64,000 bases of DNA from Paraburkholderia haematera (GCF_905220975.1 NZ_CAJNBK010000011.1:124001-188000); one strand, 5' to 3'; positions 1 through 12,185 are shown, numbered from the stretch's first letter. The notes: generated by a model not told the origin, from the sequence alone. Made by a program: numbers and translations.

Positions 1-433
1 CGTAGTCGAGGCGGGCGGCGTCGTCGAGTTCATCGCAGGCGAGCGCCGTTTGCATGGCCGTGATGTTGTCTTCGAACCAGGCGAGGTCGGAATCGGTGAC
101 GGCTAGTGCCGCCATGCGCGCGATAAAGCCTTCCAGCGCGAAACGCATCTGGTAGGTATCCGGTAGCGACGATTGCTCTGCAAAACGCCACGATTGGGCG
201 GCCACCGCCTGCGCGCTTTCCACATACACGCCCTTGCCGGGGCGGATCATCAGCAGACCGAGTGCTTCGAGCGTAGAGAGCGCCTCGCGCAGCGATGCCC
301 GGCTGATCGCCAGTTCTTCGGAGAGCTGACGCTGCGCCGGCAGCAAACTGCCCACCGGATAGACGCCCCCTTCGATCCGTTCGCGGATGGTCGCGATGGC
401 GGCATCAGTGACGGTATGCGGAACGTTTTTCAT
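1..433 (-). CDS. GntR/FadR-family transcriptional regulator (C-terminus outside window)
   Basis: This is the N-terminal 144 codons of a DNA-binding regulator; the rest lies before base 1. The start codon reads leftward from 433 and gives MKNVPHTVTDAAIATIRERI. Residues about 5-72 form a winged helix-turn-helix of the GntR type, with the characteristic stretch AISRASLREALSTLEALGLL followed by a basic wing (IRPGKGVYV). The residues after about 80 are helical, as in the FCD effector domain of the FadR subgroup. The gene is divergent from the symporter and ureide genes. Two TGGTC-N-GACCA-like sites lie in the shared promoter region, so it probably represses itself and that operon. The effector is unknown. 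Confidence 0.85.
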   Translation of the reverse strand, partial: MKNVPHTVTDAAIATIRERIEGGVYPVGSLLPAQRQLSEELAISRASLREALSTLEALGLLMIRPGKGVYVESAQAVAAQSWRFAEQSSLPDTYQMRFALEGFIARMAALAVTDSDLAWFEDNITAMQTALACDELDDAARLDY

Positions 434-452
434 CGTGGCTCACTTGGGGTGC

Positions 453-465
453 GCGGTCTGACCAG
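453..465. promoter_or_regulatory. Candidate GntR-type operator near the regulator's own start
   Basis: The bases at 453-465 read GCGGTCTGACCAG. The core GGT-N3-ACC matches the operator form of FadR-subgroup regulators. It lies 20-32 bp upstream of the GntR start codon and shares the right half GACCAG with the site at 614-626. Autoregulation is inferred. Confidence 0.5.
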
Positions 466-570
466 CATTGTAGTACGCGTTCTGAACGTTCGTACGACGG
501 GCCTTCTAATATGCGCAATCCGGGCCCGAAGCCGTTGAAAAACAGCGGGTAAACGCTATTTAACGAATCC

Positions 571-599
571 TTGACGTCAGTATATCGGCTTCCTACTAT
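571..599 (+). promoter_or_regulatory. Candidate sigma70 promoter of the dctA-alc-allA group
   Basis: A -35 box TTGACG (571-576) and a -10 box TACTAT (594-599) are separated by 17 bp. Transcription would begin near 606, leaving a leader of about 55 nt before the GTG start at 662. Confidence 0.6.
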
Positions 600-613
600 T
601 CGAGATAACAGAA

Positions 614-626
614 CTGGTCGGACCAG
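614..626. promoter_or_regulatory. Candidate GntR operator downstream of the dctA promoter
   Basis: CTGGTCGGACCAG is a perfect 6+6 inverted repeat around one central base and contains TGGT-N3-ACCA, the classic core for FadR/PdhR/LldR-type regulators. It starts about 8 nt after the predicted transcription start, a position that would block transcription when bound. The divergent GntR gene is the obvious candidate binder. Confidence 0.6.
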
Positions 627-661
627 TCTGAACAGATGTGAATCGTAACCAGGAGGAAGCC

Positions 662-1990
662 GTGTTGAAGTTCTTCAATTCACTGTTTGGCCGGGTCGTC
701 ATAGCGCTGGTGGCGGGTATCGTGATCGGCGCCGTATTCCCGCATTTCGCCCAATCGCTGCGCCCGCTCGGCGACGGCTTTCTCAAGCTGATCAAGATGG
801 TGATCGGCCCGATCGTCTTCTGCGTCGTGGTGAGCGGCATGGCGCATGCTGGCGATCTGCGCAAGGTGGGCCGTGTCGGCCTGAAGGCAGTGATCTACTT
901 TGAGGTCATGACGACGATTGCGCTCGTGATCGGCGCAGTGCTGGCCTACGCAACGCGGCCAGGCGTCGGCATGAACATCAATCTGCATTCGCTCGACCCC
1001 GCTTCGCTGTCGACCTACACGGAGCACGCGAAGAGCCTCAAGGACACGGCCGGCTTTCTGCTGAAGATCATCCCCGACACGGCGATCAACGCATTCGCGA
1101 CCGGCGACATCCTGCAAATCCTCGTGTTCTCGGTGCTGTTCGGCTCGGCGCTGTCGCTGTTGGGCAGTAAGGCGCAACGCGTCAGCAGCCTGATCGACGA
1201 GCTTTCGCAAGTGTTTTTCCGCGTGATGGGTTTCATCATCAAGCTCGCGCCGCTCGGCGTGCTCGGCGCGATCGCGTTCACGACCGGCACCTACGGCGTT
1301 GAGTCGCTCAAGCAACTCGGCATGCTGGTGCTGGTGTTCTACGCGAGCTGTTTCGTGTTCGTGGCGGTGGTGCTGGGCGTGGTGATGCGCCTGGCCGGCT
1401 TTAGCGTCTTCAAGCTGATCCGCTATCTGCGCGAAGAGCTGTCGATCGTACTCGGCACGGCTTCGTCAGATGCGGTGCTGCCGCAAATCATGCGCAAGCT
1501 CGAATGGATGGGTGTCAAGGATTCGACCGTCGGGCTGGTGATTCCGACCGGCTATTCCTTCAACCTCGACGGTTTTTCGATCTATCTGACGCTGGCAGTC
1601 ATCTTCATCGCACAGGCCACTAACACGCCGCTGTCGATCCATGACCTGATCGTGGTGGTGCTGGTGTCGCTGGTGACGTCGAAGGGCGCACACGGCATTC
1701 CCGGCTCGGCAATCGTGATTCTGGCCGCAACGCTGTCCGCGATTCCGGCCATTCCCGTGCTCGGCCTCGTATTGATTCTGCCGGTCGACTGGTTCGTCGG
1801 TATCGCGCGTGCGCTGACCAACCTGATCGGCAACTGTGTGGCGACCGTGGTCGTCGCGGTGTGGGAAAACGATATCGACCGGGTGCGCGCTCATCGCGTG
1901 CTGAACCGCGATGCAGCTTTGCGCTACGTGCCGGCAGGCGAAATCACGGACGCGGAGCCCACCGCCGGTAAACATGCGCCGGCCGTCTAA
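662..1990 (+). CDS. dctA: DctA-type dicarboxylate:cation symporter (DAACS family)
   Basis: This is an inner-membrane, secondary transporter of the glutamate/C4-dicarboxylate symporter family, 442 residues long. I chose the GTG start because AGGAGG (651-656) sits 5 nt before it; an ATG at 638 lacks such a site. Family landmarks are the serine-bearing re-entrant hairpin GTASSDAVLP (about residues 261-270), the substrate/cation motif YSFNLDG, and a second hairpin that reads GAHGIPGSA rather than the GVTGSGF of enteric DctA. It lies in front of allantoicase and ureidoglycolate lyase. The substrate could therefore be a C4-dicarboxylate or another organic acid linked to ureide use. Family assignment is firm, but the substrate is not. 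Confidence 0.85.
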   Translation: MLKFFNSLFGRVVIALVAGIVIGAVFPHFAQSLRPLGDGFLKLIKMVIGPIVFCVVVSGMAHAGDLRKVGRVGLKAVIYFEVMTTIALVIGAVLAYATRPGVGMNINLHSLDPASLSTYTEHAKSLKDTAGFLLKIIPDTAINAFATGDILQILVFSVLFGSALSLLGSKAQRVSSLIDELSQVFFRVMGFIIKLAPLGVLGAIAFTTGTYGVESLKQLGMLVLVFYASCFVFVAVVLGVVMRLAGFSVFKLIRYLREELSIVLGTASSDAVLPQIMRKLEWMGVKDSTVGLVIPTGYSFNLDGFSIYLTLAVIFIAQATNTPLSIHDLIVVVLVSLVTSKGAHGIPGSAIVILAATLSAIPAIPVLGLVLILPVDWFVGIARALTNLIGNCVATVVVAVWENDIDRVRAHRVLNRDAALRYVPAGEITDAEPTAGKHAPAV

Positions 1991-2124
1991 CGAGACACGA
2001 CCACGTTGCACCGTGGCCAGCTTCAAAGCTATCCAACCGCGCGCCAATGCAGCGCGCGGTTCTGCCCCGGCGGATGCGCTGACTTCGCCGGATCTCCCTC
2101 ACTTTTCGTTGTCTGACTGAGACT

Positions 2125-3135
2125 ATGGCTAATCCGATCCTCGACCCCAACGCTCCCGCTTTCACCCGTCGCTACATGAACCTCGCCGACCCGCGTCTGG
2201 GCGCGCAGGCGCTCTACGCGAGCGACGAATTCTTCGCACCGAAAGAACGCATGCTCGAGCCGCAACCGGCGGTGTTCATTCCCGGCAAATACGATGACCA
2301 CGGCAAATGGATGGACGGCTGGGAAACCCGCCGCAAGCGGACCACCGGTCACGACTACTGCGTGATCCGGCTTGCCCGGCCGGGCGTCGTGTACGGCGTC
2401 GATCTGGACACGAGCCACTTTACCGGCAACTTCCCGCCGGCTGCGTCGATCGATGCGTGCTACGTGGACGGCGACGTGCCGCCCGACAATGCCGACTGGC
2501 AGACGCTGGTTCCGGCCACCACGCTGCAGGGCAACCATCACCACTACGTCGACGTGAACGACGCCCGCGCCTTCACCCATCTGCGCGTGAATCTGTATCC
2601 GGACGGCGGCCTGGCGCGTCTGCGCGTGTACGGCCAGCCGAAGCGCGACTGGGAGCGCGTCGAGCGCGGCACGCTGCTGGATCTCGCCGCGATCGAAAAC
2701 GGCGCGTACCTTGTTGCCGCGAACAACCAGCATTTCGGGCCGGCCTCGCAGATGCTGATGCCGGGCCGCGGCGTCAATATGGGCGACGGCTGGGAAACGC
2801 GACGCCGTCGCGAGCCGGGCAACGACTGGGCAATCGTCGCGCTCGCGCGACCGGGCGTGATTCGTAAGATCGAAGTGGATACGGCGCACTTCAAAGGCAA
2901 CTATCCGGATCGCTGTTCGCTGCAGGCGGCTTCGGTGACGGGCGGCACGGACGATTCGCTGATCACGCAGGCGATGTTCTGGCCGGTGCTGATCGGCGAA
3001 CAGAAGTTGCAGATGGACCACGTGCACACGTTCACCGACGACATCGCGTCCCTCGGGCCGGTCACGCACGTGCGGTTCAACATGTTCCCGGACGGCGGCG
3101 TATCGCGCCTGCGCTTGTGGGGCGAGATCGCATAA
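2125..3135 (+). CDS. alc: Allantoicase (allantoate amidinohydrolase)
   Basis: The enzyme hydrolyses allantoate to ureidoglycolate and urea in purine catabolism. The 336-residue protein is built from two homologous jelly-roll repeats, as expected for the family. Each repeat has a GWETRR motif ([10 protein letters not shown] near residue 60 and [10 protein letters not shown] near residue 215) and ends in a matching strand ([14 protein letters not shown] and [14 protein letters not shown]). The length is normal for allantoicases. The ATG at 2125 follows a 134-bp gap after dctA. The next gene starts 13 bp after its stop, so the two are cotranscribed and catalyse consecutive steps. Confidence 0.93.
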   Translation: MANPILDPNAPAFTRRYMNLADPRLGAQALYASDEFFAPKERMLEPQPAVFIPGKYDDHGKWMDGWETRRKRTTGHDYCVIRLARPGVVYGVDLDTSHFTGNFPPAASIDACYVDGDVPPDNADWQTLVPATTLQGNHHHYVDVNDARAFTHLRVNLYPDGGLARLRVYGQPKRDWERVERGTLLDLAAIENGAYLVAANNQHFGPASQMLMPGRGVNMGDGWETRRRREPGNDWAIVALARPGVIRKIEVDTAHFKGNYPDRCSLQAASVTGGTDDSLITQAMFWPVLIGEQKLQMDHVHTFTDDIASLGPVTHVRFNMFPDGGVSRLRLWGEIA

Positions 3136-3148
3136 CGGAGTGGCTTTG

Positions 3149-3667
3149 ATGAAAACATTGCCTGTGGAACGTCTGACGCGCGCGGCCTTCGCGCCGTTCG
3201 GCGACGTCATCGAACTGGATGGCGCGCGCCATTTCCCGATCAACAGTGGCACGACCGAGCGCTATCACGACCTCGCAAAGGTCGACGTGACGGAAAACGG
3301 CGGCCGGTCGCTGATCAATCTGTTTCGGGCGCAGCCGCGTGCGCTGCCGATCGAAATCGCCATGATGGAACGGCATCCGCTCGGTAGTCAGGCTTTCATT
3401 CCCTTAACGGAACGCCGCTATCTGGTGGTCGTTGCGCCGGCAGGCGAGTTTGATCCGGCGCAGATGCGGGCGTTCTGGAGCGACGGCTGGCAGGGCGTGA
3501 ACTACGCCAAAGGGGTTTGGCACCATCCGCTGCTCGCGCTCGATCAGGTGAGCGATTTCGTGGTGGTGGATCGTGGCGGCGAGCAGCCCAACTGCGACGA
3601 ATTGCCGTTGGCCGAGTCGTGGCGGCTGCTGTTCCATGCTGAGACGAGCGTCGCGTTGGCGGAGTAA
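3149..3667 (+). CDS. allA: Ureidoglycolate lyase
   Basis: It cleaves ureidoglycolate to glyoxylate and urea, the step after allantoicase. The protein is 172 residues, close to the usual 160-175, with a cupin-like fold. The conserved C-terminal region contains [21 protein letters not shown], the family's metal/substrate region. I chose the ATG at 3149, with GGAG upstream, over the GTG at 3140. With alc directly upstream, this pair supplies glyoxylate and urea from allantoate; allantoinase and urease are not in the window. Confidence 0.92.
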   Translation: MKTLPVERLTRAAFAPFGDVIELDGARHFPINSGTTERYHDLAKVDVTENGGRSLINLFRAQPRALPIEIAMMERHPLGSQAFIPLTERRYLVVVAPAGEFDPAQMRAFWSDGWQGVNYAKGVWHHPLLALDQVSDFVVVDRGGEQPNCDELPLAESWRLLFHAETSVALAE

Positions 3668-3752
3668 GCGGGAGTCGCAACGCGGCGGCAATGCCGCACA
3701 TGCCGGGAGGCGGAGACGCGAGTGTCCCAACGCTGCCGCAGCGCCGCATGCA

Positions 3753-3791
3753 GAAAAAAACCCGGCCGATCTTCATCGGCCGGGTTTTTTA
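3753..3791. terminator. Bidirectional intrinsic terminator between allA and fur
   Basis: A 10-bp stem, CCCGGCCGAT with ATCGGCCGGG around a CTTC loop, is flanked by a run of A on the left and T on the right. It can therefore terminate both the ureide operon (plus) and fur (minus). Confidence 0.85.
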
Positions 3792-3843
3792 GTTGCTCAC
3801 CGAGCCGCGCACCCCGACGCGGCCGGCATCGCACTAATTCAGC

Positions 3844-4272
3844 CTAGTGCTTGCGATGCGGGCAATTCTCCTTGGTGCACGCGCCGTACAGCGCCAGCGC
3901 GTGTTCCTGCAGCTTGAAGCCGCGTTCCTTCGCGATGGATTGCTGACGGCTCTCGATTTCGGAGTCGAAGAACTCTTCGACGAGCCCGCAATCGAGGCAA
4001 ACGAGGTGGTCGTGATGCGACCCTTCGTTCAATTCGAACACGGCTTTGCCCGATTCGAAGTTGCTGCGCGAAAGCAGGCCGGCCTGCTCGAACTGCGTCA
4101 GCACGCGATACACGGTTGCGAGGCCGATATCGAGTTCTTCGTGCAGCAGGTTGCGGTAGACGTCTTCTGCCGTCAGATGGCGCACCGGGCTATGCTGGAA
4201 AATCTCAAGGATTTTGAGGCGCGGAAGGGTCGCCTTGAGCCCGATATTCTTGAGATCGGTTGGATTGGTCAT
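3844..4272 (-). CDS. fur: Ferric uptake regulator Fur
   Basis: Fur is the iron-dependent global repressor and binds Fur boxes as an Fe(II)-loaded dimer. The 142-residue protein starts [20 protein letters not shown]. It carries the winged helix in its first 80 residues ([28 protein letters not shown]). The metal-binding region has [17 protein letters not shown], and a second Cys/His cluster [11 protein letters not shown] closes the protein. All canonical Fur ligands are visible. It is divergent from the BamE lipoprotein gene, the usual betaproteobacterial arrangement. Confidence 0.97.
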   Translation of the reverse strand: MTNPTDLKNIGLKATLPRLKILEIFQHSPVRHLTAEDVYRNLLHEELDIGLATVYRVLTQFEQAGLLSRSNFESGKAVFELNEGSHHDHLVCLDCGLVEEFFDSEIESRQQSIAKERGFKLQEHALALYGACTKENCPHRKH

Positions 4273-4429
4273 GACAAGGGATCCCTAGAGTACAATGCTG
4301 GGCTCTCATAGTAATGTGTTTTTGCCGTTCTGGTCATCTTCGATGGAATGAAACTCGCGCGCTCGTCAGCGGGCTCGCACGGTGAGTGAAATGATTTCAA
4401 ATTCTCAATTGATCTACCGGGGGAGCCGC

Positions 4430-5266
4430 ATGCGGGGTACCTTGATCGCTGTTGCGACTGTCGCGGTTCTTGCCGGATGTTCCACGTACGACAGCCTGAC
4501 GCAGCGTGTTGCCCAAAGCATTACGCCGTACCGTATTACGGTGGTGCAAGGCAATTTCGTCTCGAAAGAAGCGGCGGCGCAGATGCAGGTCGGCATGTCG
4601 CGCGCGCAGGTGAAGCAGTTGCTCGGCACGCCGCTGTTGACCGACATGTTCCATGCAGACCGCTGGGACTACGTGTTCTATTTCAAGCGCGGCTCGACTA
4701 GCGTTGTGCAACAGCGCGACTTCGTAGTCACGTTCGCGGGCGACCGCGTCGCCAGCTGGACGGGTGGCGAGGACCTGCCGTCCAACCTCGAGTTGCTGGC
4801 GGAAATCGACGGCGACAAGGCCGGCAAGAAGAAGGCCGCTGTGCCGAACGTGGCAAGCGCTGCAACGGGCGCCAGCGTGCCGGTGGCTGGGGCGGCGGAT
4901 ACCGTGGATACCACGCGTTCGCCGTCGGTCGACGCCGCCGCGACAGCAGCGGCCATGCCGTCAACGGACGCCAACGCCGAAGCCGCACAGGCCGCGAATC
5001 GGCTGACCAACGCGGTGCAGACGCCGTCGAATGCGCAGCCTTCCGTGCGCTCGGCCGTGCCGACCGCCAACGGTGGCGGTATCCCGTCGCAAGGCCCAAC
5101 GGCCGCCGGGCAGCCGCAGTTCCAGTTCCACCGTCCGCCGCCGCCGCAGATTCCGGGCACGCAGGACAATCCGGTGGGTCCGACCGGCCCGCAAAGCAGC
5201 AACGGCGGCCCGACGCACAACGCGCCGTTGACGTCTTCTTCGTCCACTACGGGAACGGGCGGCTAA
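4430..5266 (+). CDS. bamE: Outer-membrane assembly lipoprotein BamE/OmlA with a long tail
   Basis: BamE is a lipoprotein subunit of the BAM outer-membrane protein insertion complex. With the ATG at 4430 (GGGAG just upstream) the product has a 16-residue lipoprotein signal ending in LAGC, with acylated Cys17. ATG 4391 and GTG 4382 are upstream alternatives. The SmpA/OmlA domain covers residues about 45-125, including VGMSRAQVKQLLGTPLL and DRWDYVFYF. From residue about 135 the protein continues for some 140 residues of Ala/Thr/Pro/Gly/Asn-rich, presumably disordered sequence; BamE in E. coli is only 113 residues in total. Function is well supported; the role of the tail is unknown. Confidence 0.9.
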   Translation: MRGTLIAVATVAVLAGCSTYDSLTQRVAQSITPYRITVVQGNFVSKEAAAQMQVGMSRAQVKQLLGTPLLTDMFHADRWDYVFYFKRGSTSVVQQRDFVVTFAGDRVASWTGGEDLPSNLELLAEIDGDKAGKKKAAVPNVASAATGASVPVAGAADTVDTTRSPSVDAAATAAAMPSTDANAEAAQAANRLTNAVQTPSNAQPSVRSAVPTANGGGIPSQGPTAAGQPQFQFHRPPPPQIPGTQDNPVGPTGPQSSNGGPTHNAPLTSSSSTTGTGG

Positions 5267-5295
5267 GCTCGCTGTCCTTCTCTTAGGACGGTTAA

Positions 5296-5336
5296 GACGG
5301 GCGCTGCGACGGAATGCACCGTGCGCAGCGCCCGTC
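5296..5336 (+). terminator. Strong hairpin after bamE
   Basis: A 13-bp perfect inverted repeat (GACGGGCGCTGCG and its complement) surrounds a 15-nt loop. No long T-run follows, so it is a terminator-like or RNA-stabilising structure rather than a textbook intrinsic terminator. Confidence 0.5.
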
Positions 5337-5466
5337 AGGCTTTCTGCTGTACTGTGCTGGTCGTGGCTGTGCCTGTATGCGCGGCGCCCGGGTGTGCTGC
5401 CCGCCGCCGCTTTTGCCCGCGTTAGCCGGGTTTAGCAGCGTTTACCCCTTTCGAACCCTCGTAGCC

Positions 5467-6264
5467 ATGAAAATTGCCATTGCTGGCGCATCGGGCCGTA
5501 TGGGCCGGATGCTCATCGAAACCGTCCTCAACGATTCCGGCGCAACGTTGTCCGGCGCGCTCGACCGTGCGGGCGCACCGCAACTCGGCCAGGACGCCGG
5601 CGCGTTTCTGGGCAAACAGACGGGCGTGCTGCTGACTGACGATATCGAGCGCGTCTTCGCCGAATCCGACTACCTGATCGACTTCACGCGTCCCGAAGGC
5701 ACGCTGATGCATCTGGAAGCCGCGCAGCGCCACAATGTCAAAATGGTGATCGGCACGACCGGCTTCGACAACGAGCAGAAAGCGCAACTGCGCGCCGCGG
5801 CGGACAAGGTCGCGATCATGTTTTCGTCGAACATGAGCGTGGGCGTCAATGTGACGCTGAAGCTGCTCGAATACGCCGCGAAGCATTTCGCAACCGGCTA
5901 CGACATCGAAATCATCGAGGCGCATCACCGTCACAAGGTCGACGCGCCGTCCGGCACGGCGCTGACCATGGGCGAAGTGATCGCCCATGCGCTCGGCCGC
6001 AATCTCGACGACTGCGCGGTCTACAGCCGTGAAGGCGTGACCGGCGAACGCGACCCGTCCACGATCGGCTTCTCGGCGATTCGCGGCGGCGATATCGTCG
6101 GCGACCATACGGTGCTGTTTGCCGGCATTGGCGAGCGTATCGAAATCACGCACAAATCGGCGAGCCGCCTGTCGTATGCGCAAGGCGCGCTCCGTGCTAT
6201 CCGTTTCCTCGAAGGTCACGAGACGGGCTTGTTCGACATGCAGGACGTGCTCGGCCTGCGTTGA
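5467..6264 (+). CDS. dapB: 4-hydroxy-tetrahydrodipicolinate reductase
   Basis: DapB is an NAD(P)H-dependent enzyme in the diaminopimelate/lysine pathway, feeding peptidoglycan and protein synthesis. The 265-residue protein has the N-terminal nucleotide-binding loop GASGRMGRM (residues 7-15). It also has the catalytic signature [15 protein letters not shown], containing the active-site His and Lys, and a conserved [16 protein letters not shown] segment. Length equals the family standard. The frame is open back to 5314, but only the ATG at 5467 gives the normal N-terminus ([10 protein letters not shown]). Confidence 0.97.
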   Translation: MKIAIAGASGRMGRMLIETVLNDSGATLSGALDRAGAPQLGQDAGAFLGKQTGVLLTDDIERVFAESDYLIDFTRPEGTLMHLEAAQRHNVKMVIGTTGFDNEQKAQLRAAADKVAIMFSSNMSVGVNVTLKLLEYAAKHFATGYDIEIIEAHHRHKVDAPSGTALTMGEVIAHALGRNLDDCAVYSREGVTGERDPSTIGFSAIRGGDIVGDHTVLFAGIGERIEITHKSASRLSYAQGALRAIRFLEGHETGLFDMQDVLGLR

Positions 6265-6342
6265 GCGCGTCGCGGGGCCGGTTGTGGCCCCGTTTTGCTC
6301 TTTTGTAGCTCCCCTGTAATCACGTTCCAACGGCGAGGTCAG

Positions 6343-7065
6343 ATGGCAGGCAGCAGCGGCATCATCCACTACCTGGAAACCAGCGACGCGATCACGCATG
6401 GCGTCGCGTACGTGCTGCTGGCGATGTCGATTGCGAGCTGGTGCTTTCTGGTCGTCAAAAGCTGGATCCTCACGCGCGCCAAACGTCAGGCTGTGCCGGC
6501 GATTGCGCAGTTCTGGCAGGCGTCGACGTTGTCTGACGGCGTCGCGGCATTGCGGCGCATGGACCGCGAGCGCGTTTTCACGCCGCTCGCCGAGGCCGCG
6601 CTGCATGCCGCCGAAGTGGACATTCCCGGCGCGCTGCTCGCCCGCGTGGAACGCAGCGAGCGAGTGTTGCGGGCGCTCCGTCAGGCGCTCAACGCGTCGC
6701 AGCGGCGGCTCGAGTTCGGCCAGGTGCTGCTGGCCTCGGTGGGCAGCACGGCGCCGTTCGTCGGCCTGCTCGGCACGGTGTGGGGCATCTATCACGCGCT
6801 CGGCAGCATTGCGGCGAGCGGTCAGGCACAAATCGAAAACGTCGCGGGTCCGGTCGGCGAGGCGCTGATCATGACAGCCTTCGGTCTCGTGGTCGCGATT
6901 CCGGCGGTGCTCGCCTATAACGTGTTCGGGCGGCTCGCGCGGCAGTTGTCGGAAGACCTCGACGGCTTTGCTCACGATTTGCACGCCTATGTGTGCGCGC
7001 CGGCGGATCAGCCCCGGCCCCAGCCTCAGCAAGCCCAGGCCCGGACTCACCAGGCGCACGGCTGA
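6343..7065 (+). CDS. exbB: MotA/TolQ/ExbB proton channel protein
   Basis: This is an inner-membrane subunit of a TonB- or Tol-energising motor that couples the proton gradient to outer-membrane work. The 240-residue protein has a first transmembrane segment near residues 22-42 and two more near 130-152 and 172-195, with the conserved GSTAPFVGLLGTVWGI and VGEALIMTAFGLVVAIPAVLAYN stretches. The ATG at 6343 follows GAGG. It lies 24 bp before exbD, so the two form a motor unit. No tonB or tolA lies alongside, so ExbB rather than TolQ is my preferred but not certain reading. Confidence 0.88.
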   Translation: MAGSSGIIHYLETSDAITHGVAYVLLAMSIASWCFLVVKSWILTRAKRQAVPAIAQFWQASTLSDGVAALRRMDRERVFTPLAEAALHAAEVDIPGALLARVERSERVLRALRQALNASQRRLEFGQVLLASVGSTAPFVGLLGTVWGIYHALGSIAASGQAQIENVAGPVGEALIMTAFGLVVAIPAVLAYNVFGRLARQLSEDLDGFAHDLHAYVCAPADQPRPQPQQAQARTHQAHG

Positions 7066-7089
7066 GACGGCAAGACAGAAGGAGGCGAC

Positions 7090-10318
<3,229 letters not shown>

Positions 10319-10409
10319 TAGCCCACCCAAACATGACAGCAGACAAGCGCCGGTGCGCATGGCGGCGCTTGCCTATTGCTGCGGAATCTACTGCGAACCA
10401 GGAGCCAAT

Positions 10410-10961
10410 GTGACTCGCAGATCGTTATTGACGCTGGTGTGCAGCGTGCTGATGTTGTCCGCCTGCGGCTTCCAGCTGCGCGGCCAGCAGGACTACGCAT
10501 TCAAACGACTTTATGTCTCCGGCGGTTCGGCAGCGGCCGGCGCGCGGCTGACCCGCCTCGTGCAGGGCGGCAGCGACACGGTGGTGGTCAGTTCCGTCGC
10601 GAATGCCGACGCAACGTTGCAGATCACCGAAGGCCGCGGCATCAATACGCTTACGCTGAACTCACTCGGCGTGGTTGAAGAGTATGCGATCAATCTCTCG
10701 ATGAACTATACGCTGGTCGGTAAGGACGGCACGGTGCTGATTCCGCCAAGCGTGATCGCGCTGAACCGCGCGATGACCTATAGCGACCAGTACTCGCAGG
10801 CCAAGGCTGCGGAGGCCGACATCCTGTTCGCGGACATGGAAAATGACGCGATCGACCAGCTTACGCGCCGTCTGTCTCTGGTGCGCTCGCTGCATCCGGC
10901 GCCGGGTCAGCAGGTGCCGGGGGTTGCACCGCGCGCGCCGTTGCCGCCGCCGCCGCTGTGA
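10410..10961 (+). CDS. lptE: LPS-assembly lipoprotein LptE
   Basis: LptE is an outer-membrane lipoprotein that plugs LptD and helps insert lipopolysaccharide. I chose the GTG at 10410 because AGGAG lies 6 nt upstream. It gives a basic n-region (MTRRS) and a lipobox LSAC with acylated Cys19, followed by the family hallmark GFQLRG. The 183-residue length is normal. The tail is proline-rich (APLPPPPL). The order leuS-lptE-holA is the standard proteobacterial arrangement and supports the call. Confidence 0.92.
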   Translation: MTRRSLLTLVCSVLMLSACGFQLRGQQDYAFKRLYVSGGSAAAGARLTRLVQGGSDTVVVSSVANADATLQITEGRGINTLTLNSLGVVEEYAINLSMNYTLVGKDGTVLIPPSVIALNRAMTYSDQYSQAKAAEADILFADMENDAIDQLTRRLSLVRSLHPAPGQQVPGVAPRAPLPPPPL

Positions 10962-10993
10962 GCGTCACGCTGTGTCTTTGTTTAAATTGCTGT

Positions 10994-11017
10994 ACTTGCA
11001 CTTGCACTTGCACTTGC
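10994..11017 (+). repeat. Hexanucleotide microsatellite, four ACTTGC copies
   Basis: Four perfect tandem copies of ACTTGC lie 46 bp before holA, followed by a degenerate continuation (atatgcactcgctcatgcac). The tract lies between the lptE stop and the holA start. Confidence 0.85.
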
Positions 11018-11063
11018 ATATGCACTCGCTCATGCACGTGTTCAACCTCGCCGATCGTTAGCC

Positions 11064-12185
11064 ATGCAACTGCGACTTGACGCGCTCGAAGCGCATCTCG
11101 CGAAGGGACTCGCCGGACTGTACGTCGTGTACGGCGACGAGCACCTGCTCGCGCAGGAAGCGTGCGACCGGATTCGCGCGACGGCGCGTGCGGCCGGTTT
11201 TACCGATCGCTCGGTGTTCACCGTCGAGCGCGGTTTCGACTGGAGTTCGCTGCTTGGCGCGAGCCAATCGATGTCGCTGTTCGGCGACCGTCAACTGGTT
11301 GAGTTGCGCATTCCGTCCGGCAAGCCAGGGAAGGAAGGCGCGGATGCGCTGAAGGCACTTGCCGCCGCCGTGAATGACGACGTGTTGACGATGATCACCT
11401 TGCCGCGGCTCGATGCGGCGACGCAAAAGTCCGCGTGGTTCACCGCGCTGTCCGATGCCGGCGTGGCGCTGAAAATCGATCCGGTCGAGCGCGCGCAGTT
11501 GCCGAATTGGGTCGGTCAGCGTCTGGCGGCCCAAGGCCAGCGGGTCGCTGCCGGTGAAGAAGGGCGGCGCGCGTTGGCGTTCATCGCCGAACGTGTTGAA
11601 GGCAACCTGCTGGCGGCGCATCAGGAAATCCAGAAGCTCGGGCTGCTATATCCGGCGGGTTCGTTGAGCTTCGAACAGATTCAGGACGCTGTGCTGAACG
11701 TCGCCCGTTATGACGTTTTCAAGCTGAACGAAGCAATGCTGGCGGGCGATGTCGGCCGCCTCTCGCGCATGCTCGACGGGCTGCGTGGCGAGGGCGAGGC
11801 CGCGGTGCTGGTGCTGTGGGCGGTCGTCGAGGAAGTGCGGACCTTGTTGCGGATCAAGCGTGGTGTCGCGGCCGGCAAACCGCTCGCGATGCTGGTGCGC
11901 GAAAACCGGGTGTGGGGTCCGCGTGAGCGCCTGATTGGGCCGGCGCTGTCGCGCGTCACAGAAAGTGCGCTGGAAAAGGCGCTTGCTTTGGCCGCGCGGC
12001 TCGATCGACAGGTGAAGGGGCTGTCGGGCGGCACGCCGGGCAATCATCGCAACGATCCACCGCCTGATCCGTGGGACGGTTTGTTCGAACTGGCCATGAC
12101 GGTGGCTGCGCCGGCGAAAGTGGCACCTGTGCCACCGCCGCGACCTCGCGCCGGAGCAGGTGCCCCAGCACGCAGGCCTGTCTGA
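11064..12185 (+). CDS. holA: DNA polymerase III delta subunit
   Basis: HolA is the clamp-loader subunit that opens the beta sliding clamp. The 373-residue protein starts MQLRLDALEAHLAKGLAGLY and has the family's conserved VVYGDEHLLAQEA near residue 20, the position of the degenerate P-loop region. A middle helical segment runs FIAERVEGNLLAAHQEIQKL (about residues 173-192). It is some 30 residues longer than E. coli HolA, mostly in a Pro/Ala-rich C-terminal tail. The lptE-holA neighbourhood agrees. Confidence 0.93.
   Translation: MQLRLDALEAHLAKGLAGLYVVYGDEHLLAQEACDRIRATARAAGFTDRSVFTVERGFDWSSLLGASQSMSLFGDRQLVELRIPSGKPGKEGADALKALAAAVNDDVLTMITLPRLDAATQKSAWFTALSDAGVALKIDPVERAQLPNWVGQRLAAQGQRVAAGEEGRRALAFIAERVEGNLLAAHQEIQKLGLLYPAGSLSFEQIQDAVLNVARYDVFKLNEAMLAGDVGRLSRMLDGLRGEGEAAVLVLWAVVEEVRTLLRIKRGVAAGKPLAMLVRENRVWGPRERLIGPALSRVTESALEKALALAARLDRQVKGLSGGTPGNHRNDPPPDPWDGLFELAMTVAAPAKVAPVPPPRPRAGAGAPARRPV

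Noticed and set aside
638-661. ATG start for dctA 24 bp upstream
   Set aside because: The GTG at 662 has AGGAGG at ideal spacing and yields the family N-terminus; the ATG has no ribosome site.
680-1315. Antisense frame inside dctA
   Set aside because: Asp/Arg/His-rich shadow of a membrane protein gene without a start context.
10994-11040. CRISPR-like array
   Set aside because: Units are only 6 bp with no spacers; it is a microsatellite.
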